Origin: JBGLNL01 sp964548045
GTDB lineage: Bacteria > Chloroflexota > Dehalococcoidia > SZUA-161 > SpSt-899
Reading direction: 5' to 3'
Assembly: GCA_964548045.1 (NCBI GenBank)
Contig: CAZJQZ010000105.1
Coordinates: 1 to 8,303 of the forward strand
DNA length: 8,303 nt
Shown: positions 1 to 6,096 of the stretch, piece after piece
How positions within the stretch are numbered: the stretch's first letter is position 1
How the letters are laid out: every line of letters begins with the position of its first letter
The notes under the pieces: generated by a model
What the model was told of the DNA's origin: nothing
The model's input: only the letters and a program-made list of their open reading frames with translations
Database searches by the model: none
Translations under genes and position numbers: made by a program

Positions 1-1149
1 ATAGTCATAGGAGTGATCGCCGTCTATGTAGACAAAATCAAGGGATTCATTCGGGATCTCCAAAGAAGCGGGTACGCTGAAATCCTCAATCCATTCCACA
101 TTCATTCCCTTGAGCCGGGTGTGCGCTCGCCTTCGTATTCTTGTGTGTATCTCATCTCCCCAGCGGCGGGTGTCGGGGTTATCTTTGTAAGGTTCAATGA
201 GATAGAGCTTCAGATCAGGGATAGTGTCGAGCATTACTTGAGCATTCCGCGCCTGCTGTACCCCGATCTCTGCACCTATCTTGAATCCGAGAGAAGCGAA
301 ATAGCGGTAAAGCCCTGTTCGGTTCATACCGACCTTGCGGGTGATACTCATTCCCCGCTTTTCTATCTTTTCATCAGTGTCCCACGTTGGCACGGGCGCG
401 AACTTCTCAATCAAAGGTTGCAGCTTTTCTTTTGTCCAGTGCTTCAAAACATACTCCGCTGATTTTCGTTTCTGCTCTTTCATATCCTTGTAAAGTCCTG
501 TGTCTTTCGACCAATGGGCGTACCATGTTTTCCTGTTCAGCACATACCGGCCACCAGAAAGCCATGTTTTCAGGCATACTTCCTGTGCCTCTTTACCCAT
601 GCTGCCGTAGTTTGCTTCATCTAGGCCCCCGATCTTCCAGAACCAGTTTCGTTTCATAAACCAGCAAGAGCCCTGCGAGGTCATAAGATCAACTATCTCC
701 TGACCTTCTACCCGCTCGGCATATTCCGGCCAGTCTTTCCCTTTTAAGTCCTTCTGCCTGATATACTGGAACTCAAAGAGCTTATCGGTTCGTTTCCATT
801 GGTTGGGATCAAGGCCGTATCTTCGAGGCACCACGACCCAATTAGGCCGACAATCCTCTATGAGCTTTTTGTCAAACTCCTTATCGAATAGACAGTGAGC
901 ATCACATTTTAGAAAGTAGTCTCCCCTCGCTATCCTTGCCGCCGCATTGATGGCAGGCCTCATACCTCTCGGTTCTGAGAAATGGATGATCTTTACCCGC
1001 TTGTCATTCTGTAAGGGCGGATCAGGCCACCAACCGTCAAGCACGGCTATGATCTCAATGTCTCCCCATGCAGCATCAAGAATGCTCTCTACCGTGTTCT
1101 GTAAGTAAGGCTCATTCCGTGCCGGTATTATGACAGATAGCTTGCTCAT
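1..1149 (-). CDS. Glycosyltransferase (GT2/GT-A)-methyltransferase fusion, 3' truncated by window edge
   Basis: The frame is open for 383 codons from ATG at 1149 to the window edge, so the C-terminus is missing. Residues 4-10 (LSVIIPA, then RNE) are the classic opening of a family-2, GT-A-fold glycosyltransferase. Residues 76-89 (GDYFLKCDAHCLFD) hold a D-x-H metal/nucleotide-sugar motif of the type seen in polypeptide GalNAc-transferases. Residues 173-212 (GGLDE, then GKEAQEVCLKTWLSGG, then WYAHW) match the general layout of their acceptor/catalytic half. After a linker (about 220-285), residues 293-299 (AEIGVQQ) look like SAM-binding motif I, E319 in LYLIEPY like the ribose-binding acid, and FVYIDGDHSYDY (372-383) like the Methyltransf_24 signature. 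Expected role: transfer a sugar from a nucleotide-sugar and methylate the product or another acceptor; the acceptor is not shown by sequence. The start overlaps the spike stop as ATGA, with GAGG at 1155-1158 five bases upstream. The GT call is strong, the MT call fairly strong, the GalNAc-T likeness tentative. Confidence 0.85.
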   Translation of the reverse strand, partial: MSKLSVIIPARNEPYLQNTVESILDAAWGDIEIIAVLDGWWPDPPLQNDKRVKIIHFSEPRGMRPAINAAARIARGDYFLKCDAHCLFDKEFDKKLIEDCRPNWVVVPRRYGLDPNQWKRTDKLFEFQYIRQKDLKGKDWPEYAERVEGQEIVDLMTSQGSCWFMKRNWFWKIGGLDEANYGSMGKEAQEVCLKTWLSGGRYVLNRKTWYAHWSKDTGLYKDMKEQKRKSAEYVLKHWTKEKLQPLIEKFAPVPTWDTDEKIEKRGMSITRKVGMNRTGLYRYFASLGFKIGAEIGVQQARNAQVMLDTIPDLKLYLIEPYKDNPDTRRWGDEIHTRIRRRAHTRLKGMNVEWIEDFSVPASLEIPNESLDFVYIDGDHSYDY

Positions 1150-2732
1150 CTCATCCTCATGACTCCCAAGAGCATATCAGGGTATCTCACAACCGCCGCC
1201 GAGGGGCTGGGGGAAGCGCTTATTGAAGCTGAAGGGCTTACTGAGGCTGAAATCGACGGTGATAGACTTGCACTCGGTGACAGTGACGGCGATATAGAAG
1301 CCGAAGGACTTATCGAAGGTGACTCCGACGGAGAAATCGAGGGCGATTCTGACGCTGAGGGTGACACCGAGGGAGAAACGCTGGCCGAAACGCTGGGGCT
1401 TTCGCTGGCAGAGGGCGAAACAGAGGGGCTCTCGCTGGCTGAAGGCGATACGCTTGGAGATTCAGAGGGCGAAACAGAGGGGCTTTCCGAAGCTGAGGGG
1501 GAAACTGAAGGTGATTCACTTGGCGAAATCGAGGGTGAGATTGAAGCACTTGGACTGACCGAAGCTGATTCTGAGGGAGAAATCGAGGGTGACTCCGAAG
1601 CTGAAGGACTGACAGACGGACTCTCGCTCGGGCTGACTGAAGGTGATTCTGACGCTGAGGGGGATTGCGAAGGGGATATACTAGGAGAAATTGAAGCTGA
1701 AGGACTCCCCGCCGCCGCAATCTCAAACGCCCCGATATCATAATTGGTATTCTGCGGCCTTTCCGTGCCGATAAGATCAGTCGAGGGCATTGAAATAGTC
1801 TGCCCTCCAACCTCATTGTCCATATTGGCATCTGTATGGGCATCCTGAGCTATGTTATTTTCACTGTCTTGCAGTCTCAGATCGTAGGGACTCGAATCAT
1901 CATCGACTACGATTACACCCGATACCTCTGAATCGTCGGTAAACGTAGCCGATTCGGTGTTATCACCGTCATTAAATGTATCAGCATTTTGATTCCATGT
2001 GGCTACATTAGTGATAGATCGATCAACGCTTAAACTACACGTGGGACTACCAGTAAAATTTACCACATATCCAGTATTAATATGCGCTAGAGTATTGAAT
2101 ATATTGACATTATACGTTTGCACTCCGGCTTGATATATTCCAAAGAATCCTGAACGGCTCTCGTTAGCAGCACTAAATCCAATATCGTAACCAGAGCAGG
2201 AATTAAAATTTACGGTAACGGTAGCATCTACATCGTATAAATCCACAACCGCACGATAGGCATTATAAAACATGCAGTTTTCAAAGTTTATCGTGGTTGC
2301 TGAGTTTGCATCCTGATATAAGATATCCTGTTCGCTGTTCCTAGAGGCAAAACCTAATATGCAGTTCTTGATTGTAGGGTTGGTTCCGCCAGCTCGGAAA
2401 ACCTCATCGGAGGTGCCTGTGCTCGTATTCTGGATATCAAGCCCGTCAACCGTCAAACCTGTATTATTGATTGTAACTGAATGACCTGAGCCCGTTGTCC
2501 ACAAGCGGTATGTGGTTTCTGCACCGGCATGGGGATGCCCTGCATGTTTCGAATCACCAGTGGCGGTAATGGTAAGGTTATCGTCTGCTACCGTACATTC
2601 ATCGGTATCGGCATCGTCCCAAGCTCCCTCGATGTTAATCTCATCACCGTTGCCTGTACCGGCATCGGCCAGACATGAGGCTAACGTGGTAAAATCACCG
2701 CCGCCGTCTTCTTGTACGGAAAGTGTCGCCAT
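1146..2732 (-). CDS. Beta-helix spike/adhesin-like protein with alternating-serine C-terminal tract
   Basis: This is a 528-aa protein with no signal peptide. The N-terminus has GGGDFTTLASCLADA (10-24), a common entry to right-handed parallel beta-helix (pectin-lyase-like) proteins. Rung-like stretches follow (VTINNTGLTVDGLDIQN 86-102, TIKNCILGF 120-128, TINFENCMF 147-155, VTVNFNSCS 172-180), with Asn, Thr, Gly and aromatic residues common. Residues 321-337 (IGTERPQNTNYDIGAFE) match the 'GTxRPQ...YDIGAxE' closing motif of many secreted beta-helix proteins. Residues 343-511 are strictly Ser-X repeats, and residues 512-528 form a short non-repetitive end with two Arg (RYPDMLLGVMRMR). The start is ATG in TAATG with the upstream gene; the stop overlaps the glycosyltransferase start. 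In a phage structural cluster the likely role is a tail spike, fibre or capsid decoration contacting the host surface. No catalytic residues could be assigned, so a depolymerase activity is not claimed. Confidence 0.85.
   Translation of the reverse strand: MATLSVQEDGGGDFTTLASCLADAGTGNGDEINIEGAWDDADTDECTVADDNLTITATGDSKHAGHPHAGAETTYRLWTTGSGHSVTINNTGLTVDGLDIQNTSTGTSDEVFRAGGTNPTIKNCILGFASRNSEQDILYQDANSATTINFENCMFYNAYRAVVDLYDVDATVTVNFNSCSGYDIGFSAANESRSGFFGIYQAGVQTYNVNIFNTLAHINTGYVVNFTGSPTCSLSVDRSITNVATWNQNADTFNDGDNTESATFTDDSEVSGVIVVDDDSSPYDLRLQDSENNIAQDAHTDANMDNEVGGQTISMPSTDLIGTERPQNTNYDIGAFEIAAAGSPSASISPSISPSQSPSASESPSVSPSESPSVSPSASESPSISPSESASVSPSASISPSISPSESPSVSPSASESPSVSPSESPSVSPSASESPSVSPSASESPSVSASVSPSVSPSASESPSISPSESPSISPSASISPSLSPSASLSPSISASVSPSASISASPSPSAAVVRYPDMLLGVMRMR
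1200..1706 (-). repeat. Perfect alternating Ser-X dipeptide tract (169 residues)
   Basis: Residues 343-511 of the spike-like protein have Ser at every odd position without one exception: 85 Ser and 84 X. By hand count X is Pro 34, Ala 15, Val 11, Glu 11, Ile 10, Leu 2 and Gln 1; there is no Thr, Gly, Asp, Lys or Arg. Units such as SPSVSPSASE recur in varied order. Ser is encoded by both TCN and AGY codons mixed throughout, so the pattern is kept at protein level rather than by recent hexamer slippage alone. On the plus strand the tract is strongly purine-rich. Confidence 0.97.
1409..1516. repeat. Diverged 54-bp tandem duplication inside the serine tract
   Basis: A 22-bp sequence at 1409-1430 is repeated exactly at 1463-1484, an offset of 54 bp (18 codons, nine Ser-X units). 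The remainder of the two 54-bp units is similar but diverged. A separate exact 17-bp pair (gattctgacgctgaggg) lies at 1345-1361 and 1645-1661, exactly 300 bp apart. Both offsets are multiples of 6, so copying of this kind preserves the Ser-X register. This suggests the tract grows and shrinks by recombination or slippage. Confidence 0.8.
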
Positions 2733-3286
2733 TACTCGTCCAGTTTACACAGTATGCGCTCAAGCGCCTGCTCTTTGGTCATTTCGATATAGCCGCCTTT
2801 CGACAAGGCTAAATCCACATCTGCCTCAGAGAAATAATACATCCTAGTATCTACCCGCTCTGAAAAAATGTCGTAAATATGTGCTTGCAGTTCCAGTAAA
2901 CTCACCGGTTTGGGAATATCCACAACTGCTTCAAACCCGTTATAGCTGACTATGGATGCCCCCCAGTTTGTGACCAGATCGTCTTTCAGGTCTGCCCTGA
3001 GTTCTTTATTCGCCCCGCTTGCGGAGACAAAATCAGGGTCAACCGTTACCTTAATCCGGTAGCCCTGTTCGTTTTCACCGAGGATTTCATAGGCAAACGA
3101 CTTATACCAACTGGTAAGAAAGTGCTCGACATTGGCTTTTGTGGCATTGGTAAGGTGTAGGATTACCCAATTTGGAGGACATTCCATCCTGCCCCAAACA
3201 CACGGACAGTCCTTTATTATCCAGGGATAGCCTTTATCGGTCACTTCGGGCTTTCCGACTGCTGCAATCAAGATTTCACAGGGCAT
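2732..3286 (-). CDS. Phage-type hypothetical protein with Cys-containing N-terminal motif
   Basis: The 184-aa soluble protein starts at ATG 3286, with AGGAG at 3292-3296 five bases upstream. I do not recognise a named domain. The N-terminus (CEILIAAVGKPEVTDKGYPW, 3-22) followed by CPCVWGRMECPP (27-38) has the general look of small proteins often seen near tail genes of tailed phages: an 'xEILIxAV' strand, a charged or aromatic loop, then 'W(G)'. Cys 3, 27, 29 and 36 could form a metal site or disulfides, but spacing alone is not diagnostic. The C-terminal part (130-184) is predicted helical and acidic. The gene lies 44 bp after the secreted-protein gene, and its stop is fused to the spike start as TAATG, so it is probably translated together with the spike. 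An adaptor, chaperone or minor virion role is possible but unproven. Confidence 0.75.
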   Translation of the reverse strand: MPCEILIAAVGKPEVTDKGYPWIIKDCPCVWGRMECPPNWVILHLTNATKANVEHFLTSWYKSFAYEILGENEQGYRIKVTVDPDFVSASGANKELRADLKDDLVTNWGASIVSYNGFEAVVDIPKPVSLLELQAHIYDIFSERVDTRMYYFSEADVDLALSKGGYIEMTKEQALERILCKLDE

Positions 3287-3330
3287 ACTATCTCCTGATC
3301 ACTCCAAAGAAACATGGAGGCCCATTAAGC

Positions 3331-3720
3331 CTACATATCCCCATCGTTAAGCCAGTACACGCCTATTTCTCCCGTACTGGCAATATAATGATACAACCCA
3401 CAATGAAACCGTACCGGCGTGTTGAACGGTATCGGCTGATACCAGTAAACCTCACTGGTTGTAATAACCAGCGTGGGAATCATCTCTTTCTCCGTTGTGG
3501 TGAACATCTCGCAATTCGTGGCGAAGTCGTAAACGTCAAAGGTGCACGTGCTGGCCTTGTCTCCCCGGACAATGACCTCGAACAGATAGCCGGGGCTTGC
3601 GGTGACTGGTGTTCCTGTGGCCGTGGCAACCGAGGTCACGTTGGATTTTGACCAGCCGCTTGCGTAAACACCTGCCGCCAGAAGCAAAACCGCCAGGGTG
3701 AGAGTGAGAACTTTTTTCAT
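3331..3720 (-). CDS. Small exported protein with Sec signal peptide
   Basis: This is a 129-aa protein from ATG at 3720. That start is chosen because AAGGAGG lies eight bases upstream and because it places a textbook signal peptide at the N-terminus: Lys-Lys at 2-3, hydrophobic core 4-18, and a V-Y-A cleavage motif ending at Ala20. A TTG start at 3753 would hide the signal. The mature part (about 109 aa) is rich in beta-formers and aromatics (VYWYQPIPF 91-99; IGVYWLND 119-126) and has Cys59, Cys70 and Cys107, so one disulfide is possible outside the cytoplasm. It has the look of a small beta-sandwich, but I recognise no family. An exported product within a virion gene run is unusual. It could be a surface-acting protein made during infection, a lysogeny-conversion or superinfection-exclusion factor, or a virion accessory protein that passes through the periplasm. 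Confidence 0.8.
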   Translation of the reverse strand: MKKVLTLTLAVLLLAAGVYASGWSKSNVTSVATATGTPVTASPGYLFEVIVRGDKASTCTFDVYDFATNCEMFTTTEKEMIPTLVITTSEVYWYQPIPFNTPVRFHCGLYHYIASTGEIGVYWLNDGDM

Positions 3721-3749
3721 TTGACTTACCTCCTTGATGGGATTATTCT
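3721..3749 (+). promoter_or_regulatory. Possible sigma-70-type promoter for the antisense membrane protein
   Basis: TTGACT (3721-3726) and TATTCT (3744-3749) are separated by exactly 17 bp on the plus strand, matching 5 of 6 and 4 of 6 consensus bases. Transcription would be expected to begin about seven bases later, near 3756, which is the ATG of the plus-strand ORF, giving a leaderless or near-leaderless mRNA. The site overlaps the minus-strand ribosome binding site at 3729-3735, so part of its sequence is constrained by that other function. The match may be chance. Confidence 0.3.
3729..3735 (-). promoter_or_regulatory. Ribosome binding site deciding the exported-protein start
   Basis: AAGGAGG on the minus strand is a near-perfect anti-16S match. 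It ends eight bases before ATG 3720 and fixes that start over the in-frame TTG at 3753. It is the strongest site in the window, consistent with high expression of the small exported protein. Confidence 0.9.
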
Positions 3750-3755
3750 CCAAAT

Positions 3756-4076
3756 ATGAGTAATCTTCGAAAACTCATCTCCAAATATTTCGTAATGCTT
3801 TTCTTTCCAGCCTTTTTCGTTGCCGCTCACGCCATCCCTTATTGCGAAGAACCCTTTGAGTATTTGTTTCTTATTCCTGTTGGGTTTTTCATGGGCCTTT
3901 CTGTTGGATTAGTTTTGGCTTCCCTGCTATGGTTTCTGGGGGAATATCTGGGGATCTCTTTTTTTGCAATTCTTGAAGATACTGTCCCCCGCCCACGAGT
4001 GTTACGAATGTCCCTAATTGCTGGAGCAATTTTTGTGATCCTGGTTTTAGTTGGAGCATATTTTCGAGTTGTTTAG
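3756..4076 (+). CDS. Putative three-helix membrane protein, antisense to its neighbours
   Basis: This 106-aa frame starts at ATG 3756 and ends at TAG 4074-4076. Three hydrophobic stretches (about 11-27, 37-62 and 85-103) are separated by short polar loops (CEEPFEY 30-36; LEDTVPRPRVLR 73-84), with Arg/Lys near the N-terminus, a plausible small inner-membrane protein. It is the only plus-strand candidate I consider credible. Its first 133 bp fill the gap between two minus-strand genes, where no comparable minus frame exists. Its last 188 bp lie antisense to codons 674-735 of the 735-aa gene. There is no Shine-Dalgarno sequence, but a possible promoter sits immediately upstream. Against it: hydrophobic frames antisense to charged helical proteins are common artefacts, and every other gene runs the opposite way. 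If real, it would suit a moron or membrane-exclusion protein. Confidence 0.4.
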   Translation: MSNLRKLISKYFVMLFFPAFFVAAHAIPYCEEPFEYLFLIPVGFFMGLSVGLVLASLLWFLGEYLGISFFAILEDTVPRPRVLRMSLIAGAIFVILVLVGAYFRVV

Positions 4077-6096
4077 CCGCCTTCTCTGAAAGCATCGCAT
4101 CAGCCAATCGCTCATTGTATTTACCGCCCAAAAGATTCATAACCTTCTTATAAACGGTCATTTTCCAGGTATGCAGAGGATAGGCTATGGCCTTGGCCGT
4201 TTGTGCCGCTGTGCCGCCAAATTCCTCTAACTGAATCAATCTGGTTGCGGTCGTGGATTCTCGCCCGAGGATCAAGCCTGCCCTATCAAGCACTTCTGAA
4301 AAATCTTCCAAGTTCTTGAACTGCTGGTTAGACATGGCAGCTTTCATAATTTTCCGTTGAGATAAATCACCAAAAACCTTTTGCCTGAATCTCCCACCTA
4401 GATTTGTCACTCCACCGGTTACCGTTTCCTTAATGCTTTCAAAGGATTTTGTTAGGTGTGTTCTAAGTAAAGCATTCCAGGCATCCTCTCCGCCGTGCTT
4501 GATGATAACTGGTTTTGCTTTCTTGATAATTTCCGGGGAGGATTTGAAAAGCAGGGTTGCAGCCTTTTCAACATCATCGCCCTCTAGCTTGGCAAGCCGC
4601 CCAACCAGGCGCTTCTTACCTGCTAACTGCTCAAAGGTTTCTGATTCTCCGCTGAATATCTTGCGGGCCTTGGCATAATCAGGACTCGCGGTATCCATTT
4701 GACCGAGTAAGGTTTCTCTTATTTTGGTGTAATTCCGCTTTACTGTATTGCCGAGCCCTGTTTGTTTGGCGTTTGCAATTATATCGTCAAGTTGCATTTT
4801 CGCCCCATGGAGTCCCTGTAAAGACGTATCGTATGTTATTTCAGCGGGAATTTCTTTTAGAGGTCGTCCAGTTGGTCCAACAAGTGCTGACTTTTGAGCA
4901 GGAGTTATTTTAGGTAAATCCGGCTTTTCAAGAAGTTGTTTTGCTTTAAGTAATTGATTTCTGATTTCGCCTTTTGCCGTTTTCAATTCATCGTCAATCA
5001 AAGCTATTACAGGTTTGATGTCTACATCAGGAGCTTCTTCAAACGCCTTTTTATAAAGCGGTGCCGCCTTGTTCGCCCTCACGGTCTTGGCCGCCTGTAT
5101 GCTTGCTTTTGCCGCTTTTACTCCTGCCGTTCCTGCGCTTTCGGCTGTAGTTGTGGGCGGTGCTATCTTATTAAGCATTTTATTGATTGCGGTTTGGATT
5201 TGCTCCGCCTGCGCTCTGCGTACTCCACCGATCTTGTCTGCGGTTTCCGGTAGATCGGCTAACAGATTGAATCGGCTAATAAGTTCAGGGCTTCGGGTTG
5301 TCTGCGGAGGCCATAGGTCGATTCCATGTTGTTTCCCAAGCCCTGCGATTCGCTTTGTTTCCTCAAGGCTTATCCGTTCCCGGCCTCTGCCAGCCGCCTT
5401 AATAAGCCGCGCGCCTTTCCTGCCTTTGGTGACATCCATTGCGCGTATGGCTCCCCTACCAAGCAGCTTTTCACCACCGTAAGCAAGTGCTGCTTCAGTA
5501 GCCATGCTTTTAAGAGTGCCCGAAATTGTTTGCGGTTCTCCATAAGCCAAAGAGCCGATTGATTTTCGTATGCCTTCCCCTCCTGCGGCCCCTAATGCCG
5601 CTGTCCACGGTCCAGCACCCGCCCCGATAGTGCCCATAACGATAGATGGGCTCCGCGCTAAGGTTTCCGCAGCCATGCCTTTAGCTTTTTGCTGGCTTGG
5701 AGTCACATAATAAAGGATACCATCATCTCCTTGATAAACCGGTCTCCCTTCCACCATGCCGAATCGTTCCCGCGGGATACCCATACCTTGAGAGAGAATA
5801 TCTAATTTGGTTTCGGGCTCATCTACAAGGCCAGCCTTTACAAGTGTGCCGAAACCTGCTCGCTGTACGTCTGTGGGAACAGGTTTTATCTCCGGCTTTG
5901 TGGTAATGGTACTGACTTTACCCGTTGGCTCTTCCTCGGTTTGAAGAAAATAAGGGCCTTCTTTTCCGCCGATTTCGGTTTGAACAGGAACAATGCCCTC
6001 AAGGATTTCAGTCGCTATATCAGGCTGTTTAGGCGTTTTCTTTTCCTGTTTCTTGCCGATATTCCCTTCTAATATATCTGTCGCTATATCGCTCAT
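3889..6096 (-). CDS. Large virion-associated protein, probable internal/ejection protein
   Basis: The 735-aa protein starts at ATG 6096 in an ATGA overlap with the 489-aa gene. It opens with two copies of a nine-residue motif, DIATDILEG (3-11) and DIATEILEG (26-34), in a polar, probably disordered leader. Residues 104-133 (GMGIPRERFGMVEGRPVYQG, then DDGILYYVTP) resemble a segment seen in large podophage internal proteins. A Gly/Ala-rich hydrophobic stretch follows (152-173), then EGIRKSIGSLAYGEP (174-188), and long amphipathic, Lys/Glu/Ala-rich helices to about residue 660. A second short hydrophobic patch lies near 694-704, ending in a basic tail. There are no lysozyme or transglycosylase catalytic residues I can identify. 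Its size, composition and position after two coiled-coil genes suggest a protein packaged in the capsid and delivered with DNA. This is inference; a scaffold or tape-measure-like role is an alternative. The last 188 bp face a plus-strand ORF. Confidence 0.8.
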   Translation of the reverse strand: MSDIATDILEGNIGKKQEKKTPKQPDIATEILEGIVPVQTEIGGKEGPYFLQTEEEPTGKVSTITTKPEIKPVPTDVQRAGFGTLVKAGLVDEPETKLDILSQGMGIPRERFGMVEGRPVYQGDDGILYYVTPSQQKAKGMAAETLARSPSIVMGTIGAGAGPWTAALGAAGGEGIRKSIGSLAYGEPQTISGTLKSMATEAALAYGGEKLLGRGAIRAMDVTKGRKGARLIKAAGRGRERISLEETKRIAGLGKQHGIDLWPPQTTRSPELISRFNLLADLPETADKIGGVRRAQAEQIQTAINKMLNKIAPPTTTAESAGTAGVKAAKASIQAAKTVRANKAAPLYKKAFEEAPDVDIKPVIALIDDELKTAKGEIRNQLLKAKQLLEKPDLPKITPAQKSALVGPTGRPLKEIPAEITYDTSLQGLHGAKMQLDDIIANAKQTGLGNTVKRNYTKIRETLLGQMDTASPDYAKARKIFSGESETFEQLAGKKRLVGRLAKLEGDDVEKAATLLFKSSPEIIKKAKPVIIKHGGEDAWNALLRTHLTKSFESIKETVTGGVTNLGGRFRQKVFGDLSQRKIMKAAMSNQQFKNLEDFSEVLDRAGLILGRESTTATRLIQLEEFGGTAAQTAKAIAYPLHTWKMTVYKKVMNLLGGKYNERLADAMLSEKAAKQLENMLQLKPGSQKLLQQLGTFVTLVGGGQYLQELQKKRSPDIPPETIAGKPKLIQQKGP
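5995..6090 (-). repeat. Duplicated DIAT(D/E)ILEG peptide motif
   Basis: Codons 3-11 (6064-6090) and 26-34 (5995-6021) of the 735-aa gene encode DIATDILEG and DIATEILEG. The identical start gatatagcgac is shared at DNA level, while the later codons differ synonymously or conservatively (ATA TTA GAA against ATC CTT GAG). This means the peptide rather than the DNA is conserved. It may be a short linear docking motif presented twice. Confidence 0.75.

Larger units (their letters stand above)
3721..3888. other. 168-bp gap between minus-strand genes
   Basis: This is the only sizeable break in the minus-strand gene series, where all other junctions are 44 bp or less. It holds the exported-protein ribosome binding site, the start of the plus-strand membrane-protein ORF and its possible promoter. 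I found no convincing hairpin-plus-U-run terminator in either direction. On the minus strand, only a 34-codon GTG-start frame (3726-3830) and a 17-codon ATG frame (3839-3892) are open. Confidence 0.7.

Noticed and set aside
13..462. 149-codon plus-strand open frame at the left edge
   Set aside because: It lies fully antisense to the glycosyltransferase-methyltransferase gene, whose recognisable motifs settle the coding strand; the product shows no domain.
1159..1743. 194-codon plus-strand frame with acidic, Gly/Glu/Asp-rich repeats
   Set aside because: It is the antisense reading of the Ser-X tract. Its repeats follow from the complementary codons, and it ends where the tract's periodicity ends.
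1310..1843. 177-codon minus-strand frame rich in Arg, Pro and Leu
   Set aside because: It is an alternative frame of the same repetitive tract. The Ser-X frame continues into a recognisable beta-helix protein, while this one does not.
3302..3319. Small inverted repeat CTCCA...TGGAG between the exported-protein and 184-aa genes
   Set aside because: The stem is only five pairs with an eight-base loop and no U-run, so it is not credible as a terminator.
3172..3651. 159-codon plus-strand frame across the exported-protein and 184-aa genes
   Set aside because: It is antisense to two genes with good ribosome binding sites and has no domain or hydrophobic pattern of its own.
3331..3753. Longer form of the exported protein starting at TTG 3753
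   Set aside because: AAGGAGG at 3729-3735 sits correctly for ATG 3720 and would be inside the coding region of the longer form, which would also bury the signal peptide.
3726..3830. Minus-strand 34-codon frame with GTG start inside the gap, ending on the ribosome binding site of the exported-protein gene
   Set aside because: It has no ATG and only a weak upstream purine run, and it is antisense to the hydrophobic plus-strand ORF, which tends to create charged open frames.
3839..3892. 17-codon minus-strand frame whose ATG overlaps the 735-aa stop as ATGA
   Set aside because: The overlap copies the style of real junctions, but the peptide is too short and featureless to support as a gene.
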